From NCBI RefSeq assembly GCF_017301735.1, contig NZ_CP071090.1, positions 10,530,001 to 10,594,000 of the forward strand: a stretch of 64,000 nucleotides of DNA, in the 5' to 3' direction. The notes beneath the pieces are model-generated. The model saw nothing but the letters and a program-made list of their open reading frames with translations. It did no database searches and had not been told where the DNA came from. Position 1 is the stretch's first letter; every line of letters starts with the position of its first letter. This DNA is from Pyxidicoccus parkwaysis (lineage in GTDB: Bacteria > Myxococcota > Myxococcia > Myxococcales > Myxococcaceae). This document shows, piece by piece, positions 43,020 through 51,305 of this stretch. The translations under genes and the position numbers were made by a program.

Positions 43020-44459
43020 ATGACGGACCCGACGCCCGCTCCGCCCTCCTCCCCCTCCAGCACGCCCCGGCGCCGAGGAGGCCCTCGCTGGGCCATTGGC
43101 GGCCTGGTGGTGGCGCTCGCGGGCGCGGCCTTCATGGTGACGCAGGGCCGCTCCGGCTCGAAGTCGGAACACGAGCACGAGCACGAGGCGAAGGCCCCGA
43201 GGCCGGCGAAGGCCCAGGCCCCCATGCCCGTCCTGCTCGCCACGGACCGCGCCGCTCGGGCCGCCGCCACGGGTGACTCGGAGAAGGCTCGCACCGCGCT
43301 GGCCGAGGCGCTGAAGCTGGCCCCGGACCACGCACCCGCGCTGCTCGTCCAGGCGTGCCTCGCGCTGGAGGCGGGGAACGACGCGGAGGCCGGCGCCGCG
43401 CTCGAGAAGCTGGAGGACGCCGCGCCGGGCAGCAAGGAGGCCCAGCTCCTCCACCGCCTGCGCGAGCTGCGGCGCGCGCCGGGCACCTCCTGGCAGCAGG
43501 CCTTCCGCGAGGCATGGGTGTCCCTGGGCCGGCCCGACTTCGAGAAGAGCACCCTCTTGCCGGGCGCCACGCCCCTGCCGCCGGACCCGACCGTCGCCGA
43601 GGCGGAGAAGGCCACGTGGACGCGTGCTACCTCTGACGAGGTGAAGCTGCTGCTCGCGCTGGGCGCGCGCAGGCTGGACTCGGAGCAGGCCCTCTTCCTG
43701 CTGTCGCAAGTGCCGAAGCTGGAGGACCCCGCCCTCTACCTCGCGGTGATGGACGCCCTGCGCGGCAACGCGCTGCCCGAGTCCGCCTACGACGAGGCCC
43801 GCAAGGTGTTCCACCAGCAGCTGGTGAAGCTGGCGGCGGCGCACCCGCGCTCCATGCAGCTTCAGTTGCTGTTGCTGCTGGGTGACACGGAGCAGGGCTC
43901 GCCCATGAGCGCGGCGGAGGTGAACACGCTGGAGAAGGTGTCCGCGCTGCCGGTGTGGCGGGAGAACTCGTACGCGGAGCTGTACCAGCGCGCGCACCAG
44001 CTGCTGAGGGACGCGGGGGTGCCGGACGCCAGCGCCACGGCCGCGGCGGCGGTGGCGCGCAGCGTGGTGGACCGGGGCTCGTGGGTGCTGCGCACGCGCA
44101 ACGTGGGCACGCGCGGCGAGCTGTCCCCCGAGGGCGTGAAGCGGCTGGGGCGCATCAGCCGGGACATCGGCGCGCGCATGGTGGAGCAGCCCACGCTGAT
44201 GGAGCGCATGGCGGGCCTGCAGCTCGTCCGCGGCGGCACGCAGGACATGGGCGACGAGCTGGGCCGCAAGCTGGCGCTCTCCCAAATCGACGCGCTGGAC
44301 GGCGCCGTCGCCGCGTTCCGCAAGACGCAGCTGTCGCGCTGGCCGCTGCACTCGCTCACGGAGGAGTTGCTGGAGCTGAACACGAAGGACGAGCCGGCGT
44401 ACCTGCTGTCCTTCGTCGCGGGAGCACCGGCCGCGCAGGCGTCGGGCACACAGCCGTAG
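43020..44459 (+). CDS. TPR-like single-TM protein
   Basis: 479 aa from ATG 43020; ATG 42984 is an equally open alternative. One TM segment (RWAIGGLVVALAGAAFMV, about 26-43) is followed by a His/Glu-rich patch (EHEHEHEAK) and then helical repeats: LLATDRAARAAATGDSEKAR, ALAEALKLAPDHAPALLVQ and ACLALEAGNDAEAGAALEKL are TPR-like. The remaining 300 residues are alpha-helical without a recognised family. Likely a periplasm-facing scaffold. It is followed by a strong hairpin. Confidence 0.7.
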   Translation: MTDPTPAPPSSPSSTPRRRGGPRWAIGGLVVALAGAAFMVTQGRSGSKSEHEHEHEAKAPRPAKAQAPMPVLLATDRAARAAATGDSEKARTALAEALKLAPDHAPALLVQACLALEAGNDAEAGAALEKLEDAAPGSKEAQLLHRLRELRRAPGTSWQQAFREAWVSLGRPDFEKSTLLPGATPLPPDPTVAEAEKATWTRATSDEVKLLLALGARRLDSEQALFLLSQVPKLEDPALYLAVMDALRGNALPESAYDEARKVFHQQLVKLAAAHPRSMQLQLLLLLGDTEQGSPMSAAEVNTLEKVSALPVWRENSYAELYQRAHQLLRDAGVPDASATAAAAVARSVVDRGSWVLRTRNVGTRGELSPEGVKRLGRISRDIGARMVEQPTLMERMAGLQLVRGGTQDMGDELGRKLALSQIDALDGAVAAFRKTQLSRWPLHSLTEELLELNTKDEPAYLLSFVAGAPAAQASGTQP

Positions 44460-45046
44460 CTCGAGAGGGAGACGAGGACTCTCGGGCCCCGGGATACTTC
44501 ATGCCCCCGGGGCCCGAGCAGGCCCCCCACGATGCAACGGAGCCGCCGCACGCCGGACCTCCAAGGTCGTCCGGGCAACCGCACTCCTTCCACGCGAGCG
44601 CCGGGACCATGGGGGTGCATCCCGTGCGGCCTCTGCGTGGGCACCGTGGAATACCACTACAGTGTCCAACACCTGCGCGGGCCGAAGCATATCGGCTGCG
44701 CCGTCGCTGTCCACCCGCAGGGTCGGTAACGCGAGGCGTGTCGTGACAGGCTGGATGCCTGGACCAACCCCCAGCCGATGCGGGTTCACCCCGGGTACGA
44801 GCAGCCACTTTGCACAAGAGCGTCCGGAGCTTTTTTCAGGCCGCCGCGCCGCGGGCTTGACGCATCGCATGGGGTGGCCCGCACCCGGTGGCGGGGCGGC
44901 CTTGCGTGGACGCCCTGCGCCCGGAGGCGGGCGGGTCCGCTGGCGCCACCGGCGCTGACGGCCCCCCGCCTGTCACCGAGCTGTTTCCGCAACCGCGTTG
45001 CAGGCGAATGCTACCGTCCGCCGCCGTCCGCGTTCATGGAGGTGCC
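44460..45046. other. 587-bp intergenic region, no gene seen
   Basis: No open frame here has convincing coding character. It contains a 13-bp hairpin (44481-44518), a six-T run (44831-44836), the motif TTGACGCATCGC-N5-GTGGCC (44857-44879), which recurs upstream of the RoxA-like gene, and the small palindrome GCAAC-CGC-GTTGC (44989-45001) close to the deacetylase start. It probably holds the promoter of the deacetylase. Confidence 0.45.
44481..44518 (+). terminator. Strong hairpin terminator
   Basis: CTCGGGCCCCGGG (44481-44493) pairs perfectly with CCCGGGGCCCGAG (44506-44518), 12-nt loop, 21 bp after the TPR-like gene. No T tract follows. Confidence 0.65.
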
Positions 45047-46777
45047 ATGGTGTCCCGGTTTCCTGCTGGCGAACGTCGTGTCCTGCTGGCGTTGCTCTTC
45101 ACGCAGCTCTTCGCGGCGGGGAGTGCGCTGGCGCTTCCCAACGACGCCGCGGTGCCCATCCTCCTCTACCACTCCAGTCATGCCGGGTATCACCGCACTG
45201 ACCCCGGAGACAGTCGTCAAGAGCAGTGCGGATACTCGTACGTGGCGACGACCGCGCTGCGCGAGGACCTGAATGAAATCTACGCCCAGGGCTTCACCGT
45301 GGTGCCGGTGCGCTGGATTGTGGAATGGGCCCTGGGCCAGCGAGATGGCAGCACCCTGCCGGACAAGGTCATCGGCATCACGATTGACGACGGCTACGAC
45401 CTGGATTGGCGGTCGGAGTCACCCAACGTGCCCCGGTACCCGTCCTGGTGCCCCGAGACGACGAGCATCCAGGCGGAGCTGACGTCCTTCAAGCAGTCGC
45501 ATCCAGGCCTCCCCTCGTACTCGCCGCATGTGAGCTCGTTCGTGATTGCGTCGCCGGTGGCCCGCGCGGCGATTTCAACCGTCAACGGCTACCAGTACGC
45601 CAACGATGACTGGTGGGCCACGGCACAGGCCTCCGGACTGATGGGCATCTACGACCACAGCGCCGACCACGACGGGGACTACATCAACACCCGGCAGTAC
45701 GACCCCGCGCTCGGCATCCACATCCCGGTGCGCAGCAATCTGCCTCCGAATCACCCGGCGTTGCGCGCGGGGCCCAGCGGGTGCGCGCCTGTTGCCGGCG
45801 AATCGGACTCCAGCGACAGCACGAAGCACGACTTCTGCTACGTCGGGACCGACACGGCGACGAACACGACGGCGACGCATCAGGTCGTGAAGTCCGCCGA
45901 GTACATCCAGTCCAAGACGGGCGTGTGGCCCGACCTCTTCGCCTTTCCGTTCGGCCACATCAGCCCGCAGGTCCTCGCCTGGTTCGAGAACAACCCCGCG
46001 CAGCATCGGATGTTGGCGGCGTTCGGGGGAACGCCGGTGCCCGTGCGGCGCGGCTCGCCCCGGTATGCGCTGGGCCGCTACACCCACGGGGCCCAATGGC
46101 ACACCCAGGCCGAGTTCAAGGCCCTGCTCGAGTCGTTCCAGCCGGCCCCCACGGCGGCCTGGAGCGTCGACGGCGTCCCGATGGCGCCGGGACAAGCCAT
46201 CAACGTAACGGTGGGCCAGCCGCTGACGCTCGCGTACACGAGCACGAACACGGACCGCTGCGAGGCGTGGGTGACGCAGGGCTACGGCTTCTATCCGCAG
46301 CTCTGGCCGCCTCCGCCCACGAAGCACCAGTCGGGCCCCGCCTACACCTTCGCGCCCCAGCCCGTCGAGGCGCCCGGCGTCTACAACTGGCATGTGAAGT
46401 GTTACAGCCCCTACGGGGGCAGGACGGTGGAGACGTGGTTCAGGGGCATCGCCACCGCTCCCGCGCCGACGGCCACCTGGTACATCAACGGCACGCCGAT
46501 GTACGCGGGGAGTGCCTTCGTCATCTACGCCGGACAGTACTTCGGCTTGCGGTTCGACAGCACCGGCACCCAGCGCTGCGAACACTGGGTGACCGCGGGT
46601 GAGTACTTCTACCCGGAGCTCTGGCGCGCTCCTCCGGGCCACCCCGCGAACCTGCCCTCCTTCGACTACGGCTACGTCAGCGTCGATGCGCCCGGCGTCT
46701 ACAACTGGCACATCACGTGCTTCAGTGCCGGCGACGCCAGCAGCGTGAGCACCTGGGTTCGGGGCTACGTCTACTGA
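45047..46777 (+). CDS. Secreted polysaccharide deacetylase with two C-terminal modules
   Basis: 576 aa. Signal peptide RVLLALLFTQLFAAGSALA. NodB-like catalytic domain (about 35-355): ILLYHSSHAGYH, VIGITIDDGYDLDW carrying the metal-binding Asp pair, and DLFAFPFGHISPQVLAWF. Two related modules follow (about 366-470 and 472-576), each with the order WxxxGxPM, Cys-E-x-WVT-x-Gx-FYP-LW, APGVYNWH and Cys, suggesting one disulfide per module and a carbohydrate- or peptidoglycan-binding role. Likely removes acetyl groups from chitin, xylan or peptidoglycan outside the cell. A single catalytic-looking His pattern of other NodB enzymes is less obvious, so activity is inferred. Confidence 0.8.
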   Translation: MVSRFPAGERRVLLALLFTQLFAAGSALALPNDAAVPILLYHSSHAGYHRTDPGDSRQEQCGYSYVATTALREDLNEIYAQGFTVVPVRWIVEWALGQRDGSTLPDKVIGITIDDGYDLDWRSESPNVPRYPSWCPETTSIQAELTSFKQSHPGLPSYSPHVSSFVIASPVARAAISTVNGYQYANDDWWATAQASGLMGIYDHSADHDGDYINTRQYDPALGIHIPVRSNLPPNHPALRAGPSGCAPVAGESDSSDSTKHDFCYVGTDTATNTTATHQVVKSAEYIQSKTGVWPDLFAFPFGHISPQVLAWFENNPAQHRMLAAFGGTPVPVRRGSPRYALGRYTHGAQWHTQAEFKALLESFQPAPTAAWSVDGVPMAPGQAINVTVGQPLTLAYTSTNTDRCEAWVTQGYGFYPQLWPPPPTKHQSGPAYTFAPQPVEAPGVYNWHVKCYSPYGGRTVETWFRGIATAPAPTATWYINGTPMYAGSAFVIYAGQYFGLRFDSTGTQRCEHWVTAGEYFYPELWRAPPGHPANLPSFDYGYVSVDAPGVYNWHITCFSAGDASSVSTWVRGYVY

Positions 46778-46806
46778 CCCGGGTGGCCCGGCCTCCGCCA
46801 GGTGCA

Positions 46807-46822
46807 GGGCGCGCTCGCGCCC
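46807..46822 (+). terminator. Compact GC hairpin
   Basis: GGGCGCG (46807-46813) and CGCGCCC (46816-46822) form a tight stem 29 bp after the deacetylase stop. Likely terminator, weak evidence. Confidence 0.45.
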
Positions 46823-46862
46823 ACCCGTTCTCCGCCCGACAGACACCGCCCACGAGGGCGGG

Positions 46863-46885
46863 TTGACGCATCGCGTATTGTGGCC
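46863..46885 (+). promoter_or_regulatory. Motif shared with the deacetylase upstream region
   Basis: TTGACGCATCGC followed after 5 nt by GTGGCC (46863-46885) repeats the arrangement at 44857-44879, with the same spacing. TTGACG would serve as a -35 box, but no good -10 is found at the right distance, so another sigma factor or an activator site is possible. Confidence 0.4.
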
Positions 46886-46904
46886 ACACGTCGAGTGCGC
46901 TTAC

Positions 46905-46939
46905 CAATCAGCTATTGGCAGAGTGCCAATAGCTGATTG
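46905..46939 (+). promoter_or_regulatory. 16-bp perfect inverted repeat ahead of the RoxA-like gene
   Basis: CAATCAGCTATTGGCA (46905-46920) and TGCCAATAGCTGATTG (46924-46939) are perfect complements with a GAG spacer. The right arm ends at the ribosome-binding GAGGG (46939-46943) of the gene starting at 46952. It is notably A/T-rich for this genome. It may be a repressor operator or an RNA hairpin controlling translation. Confidence 0.7.
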
Positions 46940-46951
46940 AGGGCTGCGCGC

Positions 46952-48976
46952 ATGAGACTGAGATGGACTTGGAAGTGGGCCGCTTCGAGCTCCCTGGCTC
47001 TCGCCCTGGGCGCATCCCAGGCGATGGCCGCGGACCCGTTGCCGTTGCTGGACACGACGGCCATCCGCTCGCCGTTCTCGGCGGCGTGTCAGGGCAAACC
47101 GGACTCGACGCCGTTACCCGTGGACCCGCGCACGCTCGTCGTGCCCGGCGTCAACAAGCCGGGGACGGCGGTGCAGTTCAACGCGTACTGGGTGGACCTG
47201 CACACGCCGCCGGCGCCGTTCGTCTCGACGCTGGCGCCCAACCCGACGACGTGTGGTGAGTTCCGCGCGAGCGTGGCCCGGGGCCGCTCGAACATCGAGT
47301 CGCGCGCCTACTTCCAGTCCTTCATCGACTCGAACTCCTACTACAACCTCTACCTGCTCTGGGGCTATCTCATCCGCCCCTCCGACTTCGACGACCAGGT
47401 CATCAAGCGCTACGGGCTCTCGAAGGCGCCCTTCCGCAATCCCTATCCGCTGCCCTGGGAGAACCCCAACCTCACCAACGGCGGCAGCGGCCAGCTCCCG
47501 CTGGGCATGATGCAGGAGAAGGACGACACCGGGCGCTGGACGGGCAAGATTTCCTCGGGCTGCTCGGGCTGCCACGACTCGCGGCTGGGCACGGAGCAGG
47601 AGGCGTACTTCTCGTGGGGCCGCAGCAACGACGCGATTGACTCCGGCCTCATCCAGTCCGACTTCTTCCGCGCCACCGTCTGGGAGAGCCCGCTGCTGCT
47701 CGCGCCCATTCCCTGGAGCGTGGGCCGCGGCACCAGTGACGCCATCGGCATCGTCGACCTGCTGCCCGCCATCTTCGACATGGACTCGCTCGCGCTCGTG
47801 CCGAGCCTGCTCGAGTACTTCCCCACCCATGCGGGCGGCATGTCCCGCGCGCCCAACTGGTGGTACCGCGCCTTCAAGACGCGCCAGTTCTGGGACGGCG
47901 CGCTCACCTCGGACAACGTCCGCTCGGAGATGGCCTTCGGCATCGCGAACCTGGGCCGCTCGGCGGAGAAGCGCCGCGCGCTGACGGCCGAGTTCGACGA
48001 CAACGACAACTTCTTCATCTCGCTCTCGCCGCCCGTCTACCCGAAGACCATCAACACCGCGCTCGCCGAGCAGGGCGCCGTCCTCTTCCACGAGAGGGAC
48101 CTCTGGGCGAACGGCGCCAACGCCAACATCCCGAAGACGCCGGGCAACGGCTCCTGTGCGAGCTGCCACGGTGTCTATGCGCCGCGCTACGCCGCGAACC
48201 CGGCGTACCTGCCCGACCCGCGGCTCAAGGGAATCGCCGGTGTCATCACCCCGATTGAGACCATCCGCACGGACCCGGCACGCGTGGAGCTGATGGCGGA
48301 CGAGCGCAAGCGCAGGGCCTGGAACACGTCGTTCCTCGGCTACAACGACGAGGCTCCGAACCACGGTCCCTTCTACGACGACCCCATCAGCAGCGCCCTG
48401 CGCCGCGTGCCGCGTGCCGCGTATGACAATGGCACCGGCCCCGTCTACTCACCCCTGGGGCCCAACGAGTGGATCAACCCGTTCGGCTACGTCGCGCCGC
48501 CCATGTACGGCGCGTGGGCGTCCGCTCCCTACTTCCACAACGGCAGCGTGCCCACGCTCTGGGAGGTGCTGAAGCCGTCGGACCGCCGTGCGGTGTGGAA
48601 GCGCCAGCAGACCGCCACCAACGTGCTGGGGAACAATGCCGGCTACGACCCGAGCTTCGCGTCGTATGACTTCGCGAAGCTCGGCTGGAAGGTGACGGCC
48701 CTGGCCTGCGGCGACGCGCCGGCGAATGACCCGTTCATCCCGTGCAGCCAGGAGATGGCGACGGCGGACATCCTCTTCGCGAACATCGCCAACCTCGCCG
48801 CCAACTACAACTCGCTCGCCTACCAGTCGCCCCCTCCCATCACCCAGAAGCAGATTCGCTCGCGAATGATTTTCAATTCGCACCTCTACGGGCTCGGCAA
48901 CGAAGGCCATGACTTCACCCAGTCGCTCACCGACACCGAGCGCTGGGCCATCATCGAATACCTGAAGACACTCTGA
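46952..48976 (+). CDS. roxA: RoxA-like di-heme c rubber oxygenase
   Basis: 674 aa. Signal peptide (SSSLALALGASQAMAAD) exports it. Two heme c sites, CSGCH (204-208) and CASCH (402-406), are 198 residues apart, against 199 for those of Xanthomonas RoxA (from memory). With that offset the RoxA active-site residues Phe301, Trp302 and Phe317 fall on Phe313, Trp314 (QFWDG) and Phe329. Length also fits. RoxA cleaves poly(cis-1,4-isoprene) with O2 to a C15 keto-aldehyde, and active RoxA proteins are known from myxobacteria. MauG-like peroxidases are the distant relatives. The start at 46952 follows GAGGG by 8 nt. Preceded by a strong inverted repeat. Confidence 0.82.
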   Translation: MRLRWTWKWAASSSLALALGASQAMAADPLPLLDTTAIRSPFSAACQGKPDSTPLPVDPRTLVVPGVNKPGTAVQFNAYWVDLHTPPAPFVSTLAPNPTTCGEFRASVARGRSNIESRAYFQSFIDSNSYYNLYLLWGYLIRPSDFDDQVIKRYGLSKAPFRNPYPLPWENPNLTNGGSGQLPLGMMQEKDDTGRWTGKISSGCSGCHDSRLGTEQEAYFSWGRSNDAIDSGLIQSDFFRATVWESPLLLAPIPWSVGRGTSDAIGIVDLLPAIFDMDSLALVPSLLEYFPTHAGGMSRAPNWWYRAFKTRQFWDGALTSDNVRSEMAFGIANLGRSAEKRRALTAEFDDNDNFFISLSPPVYPKTINTALAEQGAVLFHERDLWANGANANIPKTPGNGSCASCHGVYAPRYAANPAYLPDPRLKGIAGVITPIETIRTDPARVELMADERKRRAWNTSFLGYNDEAPNHGPFYDDPISSALRRVPRAAYDNGTGPVYSPLGPNEWINPFGYVAPPMYGAWASAPYFHNGSVPTLWEVLKPSDRRAVWKRQQTATNVLGNNAGYDPSFASYDFAKLGWKVTALACGDAPANDPFIPCSQEMATADILFANIANLAANYNSLAYQSPPPITQKQIRSRMIFNSHLYGLGNEGHDFTQSLTDTERWAIIEYLKTL

Positions 48977-48996
48977 CACGCTGAGCGCCGGCCGCC

Positions 48997-49043
48997 GCAT
49001 GGACACGGCTCCGAGGCCCATGACAGCCTCACCGTGTCCATGC
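48997..49043 (+). promoter_or_regulatory. Hairpin that includes the next gene's start codon
   Basis: GCATGGACACGG (48997-49008) pairs perfectly with CCGTGTCCATGC (49032-49043) around 23 nt. The right arm contains both candidate starts (GTG 49034, ATG 49040) of the SH3-like lipoprotein gene, so folding would hide the initiation site. It could also act as terminator for the oxygenase gene, which ends at 48976. Confidence 0.55.
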
Positions 49044-51040
49044 CTTCCCGCCCAAGAGCCTCGGCCCTTCGTTCCCTGAGGTTGCTCTCACTGGCGGCGA
49101 CGCTGGCCATCACCGCCTGTCGGGAAGACGCGAAGGCCGGTGCCGGTGATGCCGCCGCCGAGGCGCCGCGCGACACGGGGCCGAGGCTCTACGTCCTCGG
49201 CTCCAGCATCCACTTGCGCAAGCTGCCCTCCTCGGAGGCGGAGAGCCTGGCGGAGCCGCGCATCGGCACCGCGTGTGTCCCGCTGGAGGCCGCACAGGGT
49301 AAGTGGCGCAAGGTGCGGTGTGGAGACAAAGAAGGCTTCGCCTCGGTCTCCCTCCTGGGCCCGGAGGCGCCCTCCCTGGAGAAGCTCAAGGCGGAGGCCT
49401 ATGACTCCCACCTCGAGCTCGCCCGGCGACATGACAGCGCCCTGCGCGCGGCGTCGCTCGCGCCCGAGGACGTCGGCCTGCGCAAGGCGCTGGGCGAGCT
49501 CTTCTTCGAGCGCAACTTCGAGCTGCTCGCCGGGCTGAAGAAACCGCTGAAGGGCCCGAAGCTCGAATCCCCGTGTTCCAGCAACGACGCCACCGAATGC
49601 ATCCTGGAGAGCGCTGGCTTCGTCCGGGGCGTGAAGCGCCGCGCGGTGACGAAAGGACAGTCGTTCGTGGTCGCCGTCGGCGACGCCGAGCAGGTCGTCG
49701 TCTACCGGGGCCGCTTCCAATACGACAAGAAGCGCCAGTGGCTGACCGAAGAGGTGCAGGAGCGGACCCGCTTCGAGTCGACCGATTCAGTGCTGAAGCA
49801 GGCGCTCTTCTCCGGCATCGAGGCCATCGACACGGACGACACCTCGGTTCCCCGCCTCGGACAGTTCGCCCTGGACGCGTCCGCTCAGGTCCTCCTGGGG
49901 AAGCTGCCCCCGGCGTGGGAGCTGCTGAAGCGCTCGGAAGGGGGCGCTCATGCGGTGCGCATCAACGGCTGCAACCAGCGGCCCTACCTGCTGCAGCTCT
50001 CTTCGGACCTCCACGGGCGCTGGCTCGCGGAGATAGACAGGCCCGGCGCTCCTTTCCCCGAGGAGCGCTGGGTCACCGCCGCTTCGAGGACGGCGCACGG
50101 CACGCGCCTGACGCTCGCGAAGAGCGCGGAGGACGCCACGCCGCAGGTGTTCGAGATTCCGGAGAAGGACGCCACGCACGCATCGCTGGGTGATGCGCTC
50201 TACTCCGTCCAGCAGGGGAAGTATCCGGATGCCCGCGAGCCCTGCGGGGGTGGCGAGGGGCCCACCTTCAGCGGCGAGTTCCTTCCCGAGAAGGCCATGG
50301 CCGCGCTGTATGGGAGCTTCGACGCGGCGACGGGCTCCATCCGGTGGGCTCCGTCCGGGACGGAGCGCTTGCGAATCCAGCGGCTCGACGGCTTCTGGGC
50401 GTCCCGTTTCCAGGCACGTCCCTGGAAGTGGGGGAGCTATCGCGAGGGTGAGCAGGAGAAGATGCTCTTCCTCACGGAGACGCCCTCGGCGCAGGCCTCC
50501 CACTCGGCGGAGGCGCTCATCGGCGGCGGCGTCTTCGCCAGGACGGAGGACGGCTGGCGGTTGGAGCGGGCCAACCGGGTCATCACCGCGTCGGGCCAGT
50601 TCGGAGTGGCACCGCTCCATGACATCTCCGTGCAGGCGGCGGGCGCGAGGGGGTTCATCGCCGTCATGACGGTCGGGTACGCCTATCCGCCCGAAGTCTG
50701 GGAAAACCTCGAGCTGCTCTCCGACCTCGGGGGACAGGAGAGCATCGACGTGGTGGGCACCATCACGAAGGTCAAGGAGACCGACGCATTGTACTGCCCG
50801 GCCCCCGAGCTCGAGGAGGACGCGCCCACTCCAGATGCCACCCGGTGCGTCTCCTACGATTCCGAGTGGAAGCTCGTTCCGAACCCCGACAGCTCTCCGC
50901 CCGACCTCGTCGTCACCACGAAGGGGACCCGCAAGAAGGACGAGGAGAGCGAGGAGGTGGAGCCCTTCCACGAGGTCCGCACCTTCGCCTTCCGCTCAGG
51001 CGGGTACACCCTCACCTCCCGGAAGGACGTGCCCCGGTAG
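49040..51040 (+). CDS. SH3-like domain lipoprotein
   Basis: 666 aa from ATG 49040 (GTG 49034 possible). Signal peptide SLRLLSLAATLAITAC with lipobox ITAC. The first mature domain (about 45-105; LYVLGSSIHLRKLPSSEAESL, KWRKVRCGDKEGFASVSLL) is a bacterial SH3-like fold. A helical linker and then several beta-rich regions follow (RVKRRA-type, EQVVVYRGRFQYD, ASRTAHGTRLTLAKS, HEVRTFAFRSGGYTLTSRK), with paired Cys near 193-200. No enzymatic motif is seen. Possibly an outer-membrane lipoprotein. Initiation codons lie in a hairpin. Confidence 0.7.
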   Translation: MPSRPRASALRSLRLLSLAATLAITACREDAKAGAGDAAAEAPRDTGPRLYVLGSSIHLRKLPSSEAESLAEPRIGTACVPLEAAQGKWRKVRCGDKEGFASVSLLGPEAPSLEKLKAEAYDSHLELARRHDSALRAASLAPEDVGLRKALGELFFERNFELLAGLKKPLKGPKLESPCSSNDATECILESAGFVRGVKRRAVTKGQSFVVAVGDAEQVVVYRGRFQYDKKRQWLTEEVQERTRFESTDSVLKQALFSGIEAIDTDDTSVPRLGQFALDASAQVLLGKLPPAWELLKRSEGGAHAVRINGCNQRPYLLQLSSDLHGRWLAEIDRPGAPFPEERWVTAASRTAHGTRLTLAKSAEDATPQVFEIPEKDATHASLGDALYSVQQGKYPDAREPCGGGEGPTFSGEFLPEKAMAALYGSFDAATGSIRWAPSGTERLRIQRLDGFWASRFQARPWKWGSYREGEQEKMLFLTETPSAQASHSAEALIGGGVFARTEDGWRLERANRVITASGQFGVAPLHDISVQAAGARGFIAVMTVGYAYPPEVWENLELLSDLGGQESIDVVGTITKVKETDALYCPAPELEEDAPTPDATRCVSYDSEWKLVPNPDSSPPDLVVTTKGTRKKDEESEEVEPFHEVRTFAFRSGGYTLTSRKDVPR

Positions 51041-51305
51041 CGGGGGACAGGCGTACGCGCACGGAACGACCGGGGCGCGGAGACCTGTATCAAAGGCATC
51101 AAAGGCTGGGACAATCTGCTTGGGTGAGAGGTCGCGGAGCTCCGCGCACCGGTCGGCGCCAGCGCCACAGCCGCTCGCCGAGTGCCGCACCGACAAGGCC
51201 CTGGGAGGCGGCCACCACCGCGTTCACCGCTGGTGCGCCCAAGTGCTCCAGACGCTCCCAGACGCTCCAGGACCCCAGGATGGGGCGTGCTAGCGTGGTT
51301 CCTCA
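51041..51305 (+). other. Intergenic region with short tandem repeats
   Basis: 265 bp without a gene. ATCAAAGGC is repeated in tandem (51089-51106). GACGCTCC recurs with 10-bp period (51251-51258 and 51261-51268), preceded by a partial copy (51245-51250). These could be iteron-like regulator sites for the following cassette. Confidence 0.35.

Noticed and set aside
44499..44870. 123-codon open frame in the intergenic region before the deacetylase
   Set aside because: Arg/Pro/Ala-rich, no ribosome site, no similarity to known families, overlaps the hairpin and the shared motif.
46863..46891. Simple sigma-70 promoter with TTGACG as -35
   Set aside because: No acceptable -10 hexamer at 16-18 bp; listed only as a shared motif.
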